DNA of 64,000 nucleotides from Neoscytalidium dimidiatum (lineage: Eukaryota; Ascomycota; Dothideomycetes; Botryosphaeriales; Botryosphaeriaceae): assembly GCA_037367355.1 (NCBI GenBank), contig CM074705.1, positions 2,480,001 through 2,544,000 on the forward strand. Reading direction: 5' to 3'. The notes under the pieces were generated by a model that was not told where the DNA came from, ran no database searches, and saw only the letters and a program-made list of their open reading frames with translations. The position numbers and the translations under genes were made by a program. Numbering within the stretch: the first letter of the stretch is position 1; every line of letters starts with the position of its first letter. Shown here piece after piece: positions 1-9,314 of this stretch.

Positions 1-17
1 GAGACACTTCCTTATCA

Positions 18-1994
18 ATGAAACCCTCACCGCCTTCCAGATTCACTCTTATCTTCAACTCTCTCTGCTGCCTGGCGCTCGCCCTCATCGTCCCCTTCTA
101 CGGCTTCCGCGCTCTTACCAACTGGCCAGTCACGCTCGAAGCCATCTTCAGCTGTGTTCTCTGCGAATGGAATCGGCAAAAAGGCCTGCGTCGGCTACGT
201 GCCGTTCAGCAGCGGCGCTTGCAAGATGATCCTGAGAAAGGCAACTCCAACCGCACCCGCTACATGGCCTCCGTCGTCGGCTACCGCGAAGAACCGGGCC
301 TCTTCCAGCGGTGCCTGGAATCGTACAAGCCGTCGGGCGTTGATACGTTCCTGATCGGAATCGACGGCAACGGCCCCGAAGACATGGAAATGGTGCGGGT
401 GGCCGAGCGCGTGTATCCAAATGTGACAACCGTCGCCATCGATGAGCCGCTGGCCTTCATGGCGCTGCGCTGCGCGGAGGCCCACGCCTTCGGCTCGTCG
501 TACAAACCTGGCAGCATAAACGAGCGCCTCGACAACCTGCGGCAGCTGCCTGAGGAGGTCCTCGCGGACGCTAAGGATATGGTCATGGCATTGGTTTTCC
601 AGAAGGCGAAGAGCATCCTGCAGCGCCACGGCGTGCTGGAGCGGCCGAGAGGTTCGGACGGGATGCGGGTCATCTGCTTCCACCAGCCGCACGTCTGCAA
701 GAAGGACATCATGTTCACAAACCTCGTCATCTCAATGGTACTACGCAGCGCGGCCAATGGTAATCTCGAGTACATCTGGACAAGCGATTCGGACACCATA
801 GTCATGCCAGACACGCTGGAAAAGGCCATCGAAACCATGACACTCGATCCGCGCATCGGCGGTAGCTCCGTAACGCTGGGCATCCATAACACCGATGACA
901 ATTGGCTGACGAATCTCGGCGCTGCCGTCTACTGGTCGGAAATGGCCATCACTCGCAGCCAAAACGGCGCCGTAGACGCTGTTGACTGCCAGCCGGGACC
1001 GTGCGCAGCATTCCGACTCTCTGCACTCGAAGACATCCTGTTCGACTGGTACACGCAGACCTCTCTGGGCGTGCGCACTGTAAGTTTTCCTACACATATA
1101 GTATAGTATCGGCGGGCAGATATCGAGACTAACAAGAACAACCAGGTCGTCAACGAAGACCGCCACCTGACGACGCTCCTCCTCCTCCAAAATTACAAAG
1201 TCACCTTCCTATCCAATGCGCTCGCCCTCACAGACACGCCCACCACCCTCGTCCGCTGGATGCTGCAGCAGCTCCGCTGGGCGCGCGCTGCCCACATCGA
1301 GCGCTTCCAGTACCCCAAAGCCTACGCCATCCACGGGCCCATCCCCTTCATTAACGCCCTAATCCGTCAATACGGTCAGCCATCTCCCTCTCTCTCCCCC
1401 CCAACCCCCCAACCCCACGCTAACGAGCAATACGGCCACACAGGCCCCCTCTGCGTCGGCCTCTACACCGCGCGCTACATCTACGACGGCCAAACCCCCT
1501 ACCTCTACTCCTGGCCGGACCTGCTCGTCCGCGCGCTCCTCTTCGCGCTCTACAACGCCGCCGTGCACCCCACGCCGCTCGGCAAGACCGGCGTCGGCCT
1601 CGCCAGCCTCGTGCTCGGCCAGGCCTTCTACCAGATCCCGCTGCCCGGCATCATCTTCTGGAGCAGCGTGACCGCGCTCGAGGGCGGGTGGGGCACGGAG
1701 ATGCGGGCGGGCGACGGGAATGCCGGTGCTGCTGTTGGGAAGAAGAGGGAGGGGATGGGGAACCTGGGCGCTCTGGCGGCGATGACGGCGTGGATGATGA
1801 TGGTGGCCGCCGCCGCGGCAAGGTATGCCGCGAGTAGGGTGGCGCCAGCGTTTGTGGTGCTGGCGATGGAGATGGCGGCGTTGGGGGTGGCGCTTGCGAT
1901 GGCGTGGGCGCTGTTGGGGTGGGAGGTCGATTTTGGGGTGAGGAGAAGCGCGCAGGAGAGGCGGACGCAGATGCGGGAGAAGGTCGAGGCTTGA
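18..1994 (+). CDS. Processive GT2 polysaccharide synthase (Cps1 / hyaluronan-synthase-like)
   Basis: Three exons are proposed: 18-1079, 1146-1374 and 1444-1994, giving 613 aa. The first intron has GTAAGT and CCAG ends. The second is 69 bases, in frame, with a CTAAC branch site, so read-through is possible. The sequence shows a hydrophobic N-terminal segment, then a GT-A domain with SDSD (DxD metal site), NEDRHLT and QQLRW. These are the motifs of processive family-2 synthases (hyaluronan, chitin and cellulose synthases and fungal Cps1-like proteins). Several membrane segments follow the QxxRW motif, as expected for an enzyme that extrudes its polymer through the plasma membrane. The product is not predictable; a beta-linked exopolysaccharide is likely. 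The start lies 17 bases from the window edge and the frame is open upstream, so the N-terminus may extend. An acyltransferase follows on the same strand. Confidence 0.85.
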
Positions 1995-2208
1995 AATTTT
2001 TGAGGGGAAGATGCGGGGATTTCGTAGGTATATAGTACGTTTTAAGAGCCGCGGAGCGCGCGGGGAGATAGGAGGACGTAGGGTGTGCTAGTTGACACCT
2101 CGTATTTCGATAGATGTCCTGTCTCAGATAACGGATAAGTAGCTTTCGGGTGTCCCATGTGTACCTACATCCTAGTCAGGCACATTTACGAATGGAACCT
2201 GACTGGGA

Positions 2209-2217
2209 TATATAAAG
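2209..2217 (+). promoter_or_regulatory. TATA box of the acyltransferase gene
   Basis: The sequence TATATAAAG stands 81 bases before the ATG at 2298. It lies downstream of the in-frame ATG at 2157, which argues that 2157 is not the start. Confidence 0.6.
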
Positions 2218-2297
2218 GCCGTCTTCCAGCCCTCGATACCTGCTCTGCTGCCTACTTTCCAGTTCCCTTGACCTCCATCGACTGCGTCCACGGCAAA

Positions 2298-3419
2298 ATG
2301 ATCCTTCGGAAATTGCGAGCCGCAATACCCACCCCGGCCTTCCCCGGCGTCCTCTTCTCCTCCAGCCACAAACCCGCGCTCTCCAGCACCGCCTGGATCG
2401 ACGGCGTGCGCGGCATGGCCGCCCTCGTCGTCACGCTCAACCACATGCTCTACACCGAAATCGGGCCCCTCTTCCACGGCTTCCGCGCCTCGCCGGCCGC
2501 AACAAACGCCTCCATCCTGCAACTCCCGCCGTTCCACCTCCTCTTCGCCATGCACGCCATGGTCCCGCTCTTCTTCGTCATCTCCGGCTACTGCCTCTCG
2601 CTCTCGCCGATCCGGCGCCGGCACGACGCGCCCCAGCTGCTCGCCGCCCTCTCCAGCGCCGTCTTCCGCCGCGCCACGCGCCTCTTCCTGCCCGTCCTCG
2701 CCGTCGCGCTGCTCTCGCAGCTGCTCCTGTACGCCCGCGCCTACTCCTGGGGCTGGTGGGACAACGCGGCCGCGTGGGATGTGGCGACGTTTGTGGGCGG
2801 GCTGCTGGTCGCGGAGGTGCTGCACGGCGGGCGCGGAGGGCCGGAGCGGACGAAGGATGAGGGCAGCGGGCTGATTGCGAGCCATCATCAGCGCGAGGGG
2901 GCTGAGGGCCGGGGCAATGGGGTGGCGCGGCGGCGGGTCGCGGCTGTCTTGTTGTGGGTGGTTGGTGTGTATTTCCTGTGCGTGCCGGACGCGGATGAGG
3001 AGGGGAAGTTCGGTCCGGTGTATGACGGCGTGCTTGGAGCGTTGACGCCGGGTAGCTGGGCCGAGGGGGAGAGCACGATGTGGTGCTGGTGGAGTGTTGG
3101 CGGTGTTGCGTTCGTGGCCGGGCTGGGCGCGGAGCCTGTCCTAAGGCGCCCGTTCGAGACGAGGGTGGCACAGTATTTCGGACGGATATCGTTCATGCTC
3201 TATGTGGTTCATCAGCTGGTTATTAGGACTGTGTCACGTAGGCTGAGGGTGCTCGTAGAGGTATTCGTCAGTTGGAGGAGAGAGGGGCTGGTGACGTTTT
3301 TTACGGCGTCTGGTAGCTTGGTGCTGATGTTTTGGGCGGCGGAGGTTCTGGTTGAGGTGTTAGATAAGAGATCTGTTGCACTAGCGAAGCGGGTGTTGGA
3401 GAAGTGGTCAGCGAAATAA
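2298..3419 (+). CDS. Membrane O-acyltransferase (acyltransferase family 3)
   Basis: A single exon encodes about 373 aa. Near residues 33-50 it reads AWIDGVRGMAALVV, with NH shortly after, the usual opening of acyltransferase-3 (OafA/NodX-type) proteins with the catalytic His in the first membrane helix. FFVISGYCLS follows at about residue 95, then several hydrophobic helices and a C-terminal membrane pair. This family moves acetyl or other acyl groups onto extracytoplasmic sugars. The ATG at 2298 is preferred to the in-frame one at 2157 because a TATA box lies between them. It follows the GT2 polysaccharide synthase by about 300 bases on the same strand, so polymer O-acetylation is a reasonable inference, though no substrate can be read from the sequence. 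Confidence 0.8.
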   Translation: MILRKLRAAIPTPAFPGVLFSSSHKPALSSTAWIDGVRGMAALVVTLNHMLYTEIGPLFHGFRASPAATNASILQLPPFHLLFAMHAMVPLFFVISGYCLSLSPIRRRHDAPQLLAALSSAVFRRATRLFLPVLAVALLSQLLLYARAYSWGWWDNAAAWDVATFVGGLLVAEVLHGGRGGPERTKDEGSGLIASHHQREGAEGRGNGVARRRVAAVLLWVVGVYFLCVPDADEEGKFGPVYDGVLGALTPGSWAEGESTMWCWWSVGGVAFVAGLGAEPVLRRPFETRVAQYFGRISFMLYVVHQLVIRTVSRRLRVLVEVFVSWRREGLVTFFTASGSLVLMFWAAEVLVEVLDKRSVALAKRVLEKWSAK

Positions 3420-3906
3420 AGAGGTGGATGGGATTGAATATGTCGAACGCGGTCTAGGGAATGATGCCGGACAAGAGTTCGGAGACACGGCAAATTTCAT
3501 TCTTCGATATTCTCTTGTCCCTCCCTATATATTTGTCGAGTTCGGGAGAAAAACTCCATCTCAACATGCGCATATGGTTGATTACATTATTTGGTACTTC
3601 TTCGTCCTCATGTTCTTTCGCCGGAGTCATGCGTGTTGCGTTGTTCACGGTGTTAAAGTATGCATTTAGTAGTAGCGATGTAGACGAGATGAGAAATGCA
3701 GCAGTGTTCGCGGTTGTGGCTCCGTTTGCCTCAAATTTCAATGCATCAGCGATGCGACTGTGAGTTGTCGTCACGAGAGAAAGTTGATGAGGTTGCGGGG
3801 AAGAAGGTCAGGCCCCGGCGGAAAGTTTACGTAGCTCCTTCGCGTCCCCACTAGATTAGCGAGGAGCAAGGGTTAGCAACACGGTTCCGTCTCTGAACTC
3901 TAATTT
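3420..3906. other. Intergenic; one weak ORF
   Basis: A minus-strand ORF at 3454-3774 (106 codons) and a plus-strand ORF at 3461-3763 overlap. The minus-strand one reads slightly more protein-like, but neither has a recognisable domain. Nothing else is seen. Confidence 0.3.
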
Positions 3907-4587
3907 TTACTGTGAACAATATCTTTCAGCGCAGCGATGATGCCAGTGGTGCTTGGGTCTTAATGAAGTTGCCACCACTGGTCGACGAGTACGACAAAAG
4001 GCAGAGCAGAACCCCACGCCAGCCACTTTATTTCCCTTTTCGCGTCCCACCGCGTCGAGCCAGGTATTGAAGTCGATGTAAATTCTCTTAGCAATCGCAA
4101 GGTCCGAAGATCCAAGCAGATGATGGCGGCGGCCAAACACGAAACGCTTCAAATTCGCTATGCCAATGAGTGAGTCTATTCCCGGGAATAGCCGTCCGCT
4201 GGTGGTACGATAGCTCGGGGGGTGTGAGTAAAAGCGCACTTCCTGGACTAGAGCCTTCGTGACTAGGTAGAGAGTAGACAGGAAGCGGTATAGGGCGGTA
4301 GGATCAGTGAAATGGAAGATATTCTTGTAGAGGATGCTGCTTCCCTCGGAATGTGTGGGTTTGTTTAGGCGTAGAATGTATGCCCGAAGAGGGTAGCGTA
4401 ATGTGTCAATTTTGTCCCTAGCAAGGCGTCGTTTTCCTGAAATGACCCGATGCTCGGGTAGATTTGGCTTCGACAGTGTCAAAGCATATTCGTCAATAGC
4501 GTTTCGAATCTCCCCCATGAGGTCGAAGAAGCAGTAGATCTTGCAATTTGTTCTCGGACTTTGCACGGCGCGCTTTTTGCTCAACAT
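3907..4587 (-). CDS. F-box-like (2EXR/DUF7730-type) fungal protein, shorter tandem paralogue
   Basis: A single exon of 226 codons. The N-terminus (FFDLMGEIRNAIDEYAL) matches the LPxExRNxIYExxL signature of a large fungal family annotated as 2EXR or DUF7730 and often called F-box-like. The middle (THSEGSSILYKNIFHF, then a TALYRFLSTL stretch) aligns with the neighbouring gene at 5337-6215, so the two are tandem paralogues. Function is unknown; relatives are presumed protein-interaction or ubiquitin-ligase adaptors. The last 40 residues are basic and do not resemble the neighbour. Beginning near 4050 another frame reads KWLAWGSALPFVVLVDQ before a stop, so a frameshift near the 3' end is possible. 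Confidence 0.55.
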   Translation of the reverse strand: MLSKKRAVQSPRTNCKIYCFFDLMGEIRNAIDEYALTLSKPNLPEHRVISGKRRLARDKIDTLRYPLRAYILRLNKPTHSEGSSILYKNIFHFTDPTALYRFLSTLYLVTKALVQEVRFYSHPPSYRTTSGRLFPGIDSLIGIANLKRFVFGRRHHLLGSSDLAIAKRIYIDFNTWLDAVGREKGNKVAGVGFCSAFCRTRRPVVATSLRPKHHWHHRCAERYCSQ

Positions 4588-5336
4588 CTATAATCAAATT
4601 AACTGTGACTATTGCATGAAAAATAAGTACAATGTAGGCTGATGGCGTAATAGAAAACTCATGCCTTGCGGTGGCTCAGTTCGAAGTGCTCGTCGACGAA
4701 ATCTTCCTCTTCAGAGTATTTGTCTATGAGACGGGATCCTTGCAGACCCTCTTGGCATCGCTTGCGGAGGGTCGATCATTCATGTCTGTTTGCCGAATGG
4801 TGTTGATGACTAGACATGCAGATCCGGTTGGGACTGTGGGTGAGAGTAAGACGGAAGATGGAGGAGGACGGTAGCTGAACATCCTTTTAAACCCAAACGC
4901 ATGGCCTGCCGGACTAGCCAAAAGAGAAAAGTGCACGTGCGCAGATGAGGCTAGCACATGCACGGCGGTTTGAGAGTATCTAAACTGGCCTATTTCGCAT
5001 ACTCTATAACATTTATGCACCAAAAGCGGATCATGCAATCTCTATTTGGATAGACTGCCGACGGTAGACGTAGAAAATAGCATTTGAACTCGTCGCTATG
5101 CTAATTGCCGTTTTCATGAAGATACTGGTGCTGACACTGCGGGAAGAAGCTGCTTAGTTTGTAGTCTCGGCTGTATACCATGTCAAATTTGCCTCCTGCT
5201 CGCAAATGGCCAGCCCTGTGTCTTTGTGGAAACCCTTGCCAGGTCCCGGCTTGAATCTCAATTGAATACCCCTCTTTCCTGCCACCTAACTGTCGTATCT
5301 CAAGAGTGCAACAAGAAAATGCTACGTCTATACTGT
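4588..5336. other. Intergenic between the two F-box-like paralogues
   Basis: Only short ORFs without recognisable domains (for example 4724-5038 minus and 5101-5340 minus). No repeat or RNA gene was seen. Confidence 0.4.
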
Positions 5337-6215
5337 TCAAGGGCTAGAAGACGCTACTTCTTCCAAACGGTCTCCCAATACCCTCTTGAATGTCTCTTGC
5401 TGATTCTCCCACTGTTCACCGATGTCGCCCGTAGGGAAACATTGAGCTACAAAACAGTAGAGGGGCACGTATTGTCCGACAGAGCACCAGCAGATGCTGA
5501 GCACATCGGCGCCAGCCCTCTGATCTCCCTTAGCCCGACCAACCCCCTCAAGCCATTCCTGGCAGTATTTGAAGTCCAGCAGCAACTTCGGTAGCTCGAG
5601 CACACGAGGAGGCGCGGCCACATGATCTGGAACACCCGCACCGTGGAGCACGACGCTCTTCAGGTTCGGCGCCTGCTTGAGCGCGCGGAAGGCGTGGGCG
5701 GTGAAGGTACGGTGGGAGAACTCGGGGACGAACCACGAGTCGAGCTCAAGATGCTCGAGCCAGGTCTTGGTCTGCGGACGCAGATTACTGACGAACTTCC
5801 ACAGCGAGTACGGGTCGTGGAAGCGGAACGTGTTGCGGTAAAGGAAATGCGCAGCCTCGTCGTGTGTCTGCTTATTGATGTGGAGGAGCTGAACGATGGG
5901 TTGCCACTCGCTGTCGACGCTGATGATGGTGATCTTGAGTGAGTTGTCGTCGTTCAGGCGGCGTTTGTACTTGGAAGTGAGACCGTTGTTGAGCACGATC
6001 GTTCCGTTGGTTGAGAGGGTGAGCTCGTAGACCGCGTTGCGTAGCTCTCCCGGCAGCTTGGCCCAAGGGAAGATTTCTCGATGCTGCAGGTTCTTGCGCT
6101 CTCCAGTAGAACCACTAGCAGTGTCGACGGAGGCAGGTCCATTGAGTGAAGTAGGAAGTCTCTTGCGGTGAGGCCGGAGGCGAAGGTCGCTTACCATGGC
6201 TATGGAGGGAAGCAA
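5337..6215 (-). CDS. F-box-like (2EXR/DUF7730-type) fungal protein
   Basis: A single exon of 292 codons. Residues around 50-65 (FPWAKLPGELRNAVYELTL) form the family signature. A conserved block about residues 110-140 (INKQTHDEAAHFLYRNTFRF) resembles the downstream paralogue at 3907-4587. No membrane segment or signal peptide is visible. The family is common in Pezizomycotina in large, rapidly changing copy numbers, and its biochemical role is not established. The first in-frame ATG is used; an alternative ATG occurs six codons later and would change little. Confidence 0.65.
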   Translation of the reverse strand: MLPSIAMVSDLRLRPHRKRLPTSLNGPASVDTASGSTGERKNLQHREIFPWAKLPGELRNAVYELTLSTNGTIVLNNGLTSKYKRRLNDDNSLKITIISVDSEWQPIVQLLHINKQTHDEAAHFLYRNTFRFHDPYSLWKFVSNLRPQTKTWLEHLELDSWFVPEFSHRTFTAHAFRALKQAPNLKSVVLHGAGVPDHVAAPPRVLELPKLLLDFKYCQEWLEGVGRAKGDQRAGADVLSICWCSVGQYVPLYCFVAQCFPTGDIGEQWENQQETFKRVLGDRLEEVASSSP

Positions 6216-7485
6216 TTCTCGGCGATGTTAATCAGGTGCAAGTCGAGCGAGGAGAAAATGACGTGCAATAGGCGTTGACTTGAAGCGGCGGGGGTGATGT
6301 TGATAGCAAGAGTCACAGGGCCCAGTGGCGGTGCAAGTCCAGAATGTGAGTTGCAGAAGGCAGCAGATTGAGAGAGGGCATTCGTCGAGGCTTTATCGAG
6401 CTCGGCAAGTGTTAGCCTAGAGGATGCTAGCTTGCCCAACTACGATAGCTACTGCACGTTCTCATGTATTAGTGTGTTAAGCCAGCCAAGATAGCAGTCA
6501 CCTGAAGAGTGGCCGGCTCTAGCGCCGATGTGAATATTAACGATGCAATATTGATGTTGAGAGAAAGAGAGAGAGTGAAAAGGGAATAAAAATAGGTCTC
6601 TTAGGCTAGCCTTTGAAACATTTGCTTGCATAATTGCCTGAAATCCAAAAAAAAAAAAGCTTAAGCCGATGTCTTAAGGGAAAATACAAGCTGTGGAATG
6701 ACTTTCTCGCCCACCGTTTTAGATAGTGATAGGGTCTCGGACTCAGCCTCCTGCTCGAACAAATCTCTCAACGCAGTACGGAACCTGGCACCCTCTTCTG
6801 AAGCAATTCCCCCATCTCATGTGAATTAAGCTCGCGTGTGTGATTGAAGCCAGTTAATCGGCCGGGAAGATCATTTCGGCCGACGCATAAATCGTCTGCA
6901 CCTACCTTCACCTATCGTTTTGATTTGTTTACGGTAAATCAGCGCTCGCGAGTATGTTTCCGGTCAAATATCTCATGCTCTATGGCCTTCTGGGACAAGG
7001 ATATATAGTAGCTACACTGGCTAATGTCAGCACGCCATACGTTCAGCAATGCGCGCAAAAACCAACGAAGGAACGCTCCATTGCGTACGACTGCGATACC
7101 ATCTGCCATCCCAATATATTCGATCCCGAGTCGAGCGTGCGTTTTGCTTACATCACTTCAGAGACATACGCCTTTAGAAAAATCGACTCGGAGTAATGTC
7201 ACGCTAACTCGGATACGGAGGTTAGGCATTCCGGAAGCTTTAGTGCGATATGTACACGTAGTTGGAATGAGAGATGCCGGCTACAGCGAAAGAACAGTCA
7301 ACTACAGCTGTAGCCAAGCTACCTATGATTGAGAATTACTATCGATATAATAATGGAGCGAAGCATATAACTTCAGAGTGAAGCGATAAGGGCTAGTGAA
7401 CCGGGATCAGTTATGCAACTCAATCTATTAATCCTATATATGTTTCCATGGACCTAAATGAGCAATTAAGGCTTCCTTCGCCCTC
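6216..7485. other. Intergenic, with one candidate small secreted ORF
   Basis: Apart from the ORF at 6954-7196 listed separately, I see only short unsupported ORFs and an A-run near 6648-6657. Confidence 0.35.
6954..7196 (+). CDS. Possible small secreted protein (80 aa)
   Basis: This ORF opens with a hydrophobic stretch of about 23 residues that could be a signal peptide. It continues with a polar, three-cysteine segment rich in Tyr, Thr and Ser. No family is recognised. An overlapping ORF (7024-7332) exists in another frame, and there is no clear TATA box. It is listed because signal-peptide-like ORFs of this size are often missed, but chance is a real alternative. Confidence 0.25.
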   Translation: MFPVKYLMLYGLLGQGYIVATLANVSTPYVQQCAQKPTKERSIAYDCDTICHPNIFDPESSVRFAYITSETYAFRKIDSE

Positions 7486-8490
7486 TCATAAACGACTTTG
7501 GCGCGAAGTCGGCGCATTCAAGAAGTTGTTGATGATACTGGAATATTGGCTTGCGTATTGATAAAGGAATCCATGGCCGGAGTCCGGAAACAAGTGAAGG
7601 TGAGGTTCGCCATTCACAAGCTTCTTCCACATGAGGTAGCTATTAGACGTTGGCAATAAAACGTCATTGCTCCCTAGTTGACGCACAAGGTTAGCGGAGG
7701 AACGATGATGATTGGATATTCCCTCTCATACCATTTGCGATCAGGACAGGAAGCTTGATCTCGTGGAAACGATCATAAGAGCCAGCCTTGGCAAGCTGTG
7801 GGTTCATGAATTTAGTGTAAGCAATTGCTTGCCTTCTGGCTCCTTCCGGCCCCAGATGGTCGACTCGGTCCTTGCGTGCTGATACGATGCGGTTCCAAGA
7901 CGCAAGACCGGCAGCCCGACTTGTCTCCGATTTTTCAAAAAATGTATCCAAGAAGGCATTTTTCTGCTCCTCCTCCGTCATGGCTGCCTTTAGCTGCATG
8001 AACGGACCCAGATCCGCTTGCTCCACGCCGTCGCCCACGCTGATAATCGTACCAGCCAAAATCAGCCGTCTGACAAGATGAGGCGCGCGCAGAGTGATGA
8101 CCTGGACAGCACAGCCACCCATTGAGAAGCCGAAAAGGTCAATCTGCTGGAACCCAAGTGCTGAAACCACGTCGATGGCATATTGCGCCCAGTCATCGAA
8201 GGAATCAGCAACTTGCCCGCTGGATCGGCCGATGCCAGCATTGTCCATGATCAGGACTGGTCGGGCTGCAGCAATGGGATTCAGCAGGGCCGGATCCCAG
8301 TGATCCATAGTTCCTCTTCGCGGATTAATGTTAGAGCCCGCCGCCGTAAAAGACGAAAAAGTTGAGAGGATTACCTGAAATGCATGAGCATGACAAGTGG
8401 CACTCCTGTGGAGGCACCAAACAGTCGATAGGCAAATTTGATCTCTCCAACATCCACATATTGGTCCTGCGCTTCCTCATACGTAGACAT
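7486..8490 (-). CDS. Alpha/beta hydrolase
   Basis: Three exons on the minus strand: 8490-8375, 8315-7732 and 7673-7486, giving 295 aa. Splicing joins the short first exon to the second to restore HFRGTMDHWDP, a block common at the oxyanion region of fungal alpha/beta hydrolases of the epoxide-hydrolase/esterase type. GFSMG is the nucleophile elbow (GxSxG). DSGHGF near the C-terminus supplies the catalytic His, and the acid is probably in IANGSNDVL, which is created by the second splice. No signal peptide is seen, so it is likely cytosolic. The substrate is unknown. It is divergent from RAD54. Confidence 0.85.
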
Positions 8491-9100
8491 GCTGGATGCA
8501 GTCCGCGGATAAAGCCAGAAAAGCGGGGAGAAGGACTTGGTCAATGCTTCTGTCGTTCACCAGAACAAACCTGCGCGAGGAGAGGTAGTGCTGGAAGCTC
8601 GAGCACGATGGATCAAAGTGACAGAAATAAGCAGGCAAGATTCGAATGGACAAGGATGAAAATGATTAGAATTTAGATGACAAAGGTCTGAACGCCTAGG
8701 AACTAGTGCTTACCGACAGACCCCGCATTCCGAGGTAGTCTTCCAAGGACGATGAGCGCTGCACAGCAGATGGGCATGACGCTGAACGAGTAACACATGT
8801 CACGCACCCTCGGGCATATTTCTGATGAGTAAACTTCAAGGGGTGCATGGCGCTCTGCTTCCTAACGTCATGAAAGCAAGTGCGAGAGGCTGCGGTGGAG
8901 AGGATTTTCCCGTCTGAGTTGGCCGTTGCCTGTGGTCCTCACATCTTGCGCGTAATACGCAAGGCAACAGGGAGATGACGTTGCGAAAGAGTATATCGTC
9001 AGTGACACGAGGTGATGAACCAGATTGGAGCCACGGAGGCAAGGTATGGCTCGCTGGAGATGTGCGCACGTGATCAGGCGACGGGTTGCCCTTACGGTAA

Positions 9101-9107
9101 CCAATCA
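9101..9107 (+). promoter_or_regulatory. CCAAT box upstream of RAD54
   Basis: CCAATCA, a typical fungal CCAAT-binding-complex (HAP) site, about 210 bases before the proposed start. Confidence 0.4.
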
Positions 9108-9141
9108 GGGCACGGTGGCGGCTGCCGCCTGGAACCGGTCG

Positions 9142-9160
9142 ACGCGTCGCATCAACGCGT
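9142..9160. promoter_or_regulatory. Paired MluI cell-cycle boxes upstream of RAD54
   Basis: ACGCGT occurs at 9142-9147 and again at 9155-9160, about 155-175 bases before the start codon. ACGCGT is the binding site of MBF, the G1/S regulator of DNA-synthesis and repair genes in yeasts. Confidence 0.55.
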
Positions 9161-9314
9161 CCGCCACTCAAACAACACCCATCCTTCTGCATCCATCTCC
9201 CACCCCCCTCGTCCCCATTCGCCCGTCATCTCTCTATAGGCGGAAGTCGAGCGGAGCAGTGCTGCCTACTGTCGCCTTCTCTCCTCGCAAGCTGTTATAT
9301 CCGACGCCGCCGCG

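Larger units (their letters stand above)
8491..9314. other. Intergenic, divergent promoter region for the hydrolase and RAD54
   Basis: Holds the RAD54 upstream elements listed separately. ORFs here (for example 8836-9192 minus) lack recognisable domains. Confidence 0.5.

Noticed and set aside
1375..1443. Reading through the second GT2 intron
   Set aside because: The 69 bases are in frame, but they encode a Pro/Ser-rich stretch foreign to the family and have donor, branch and acceptor signals.
2157..2297. N-terminal extension of the acyltransferase from ATG 2157
   Set aside because: A TATA box at 2209-2217 lies inside the extension and the extra residues match nothing in the family.
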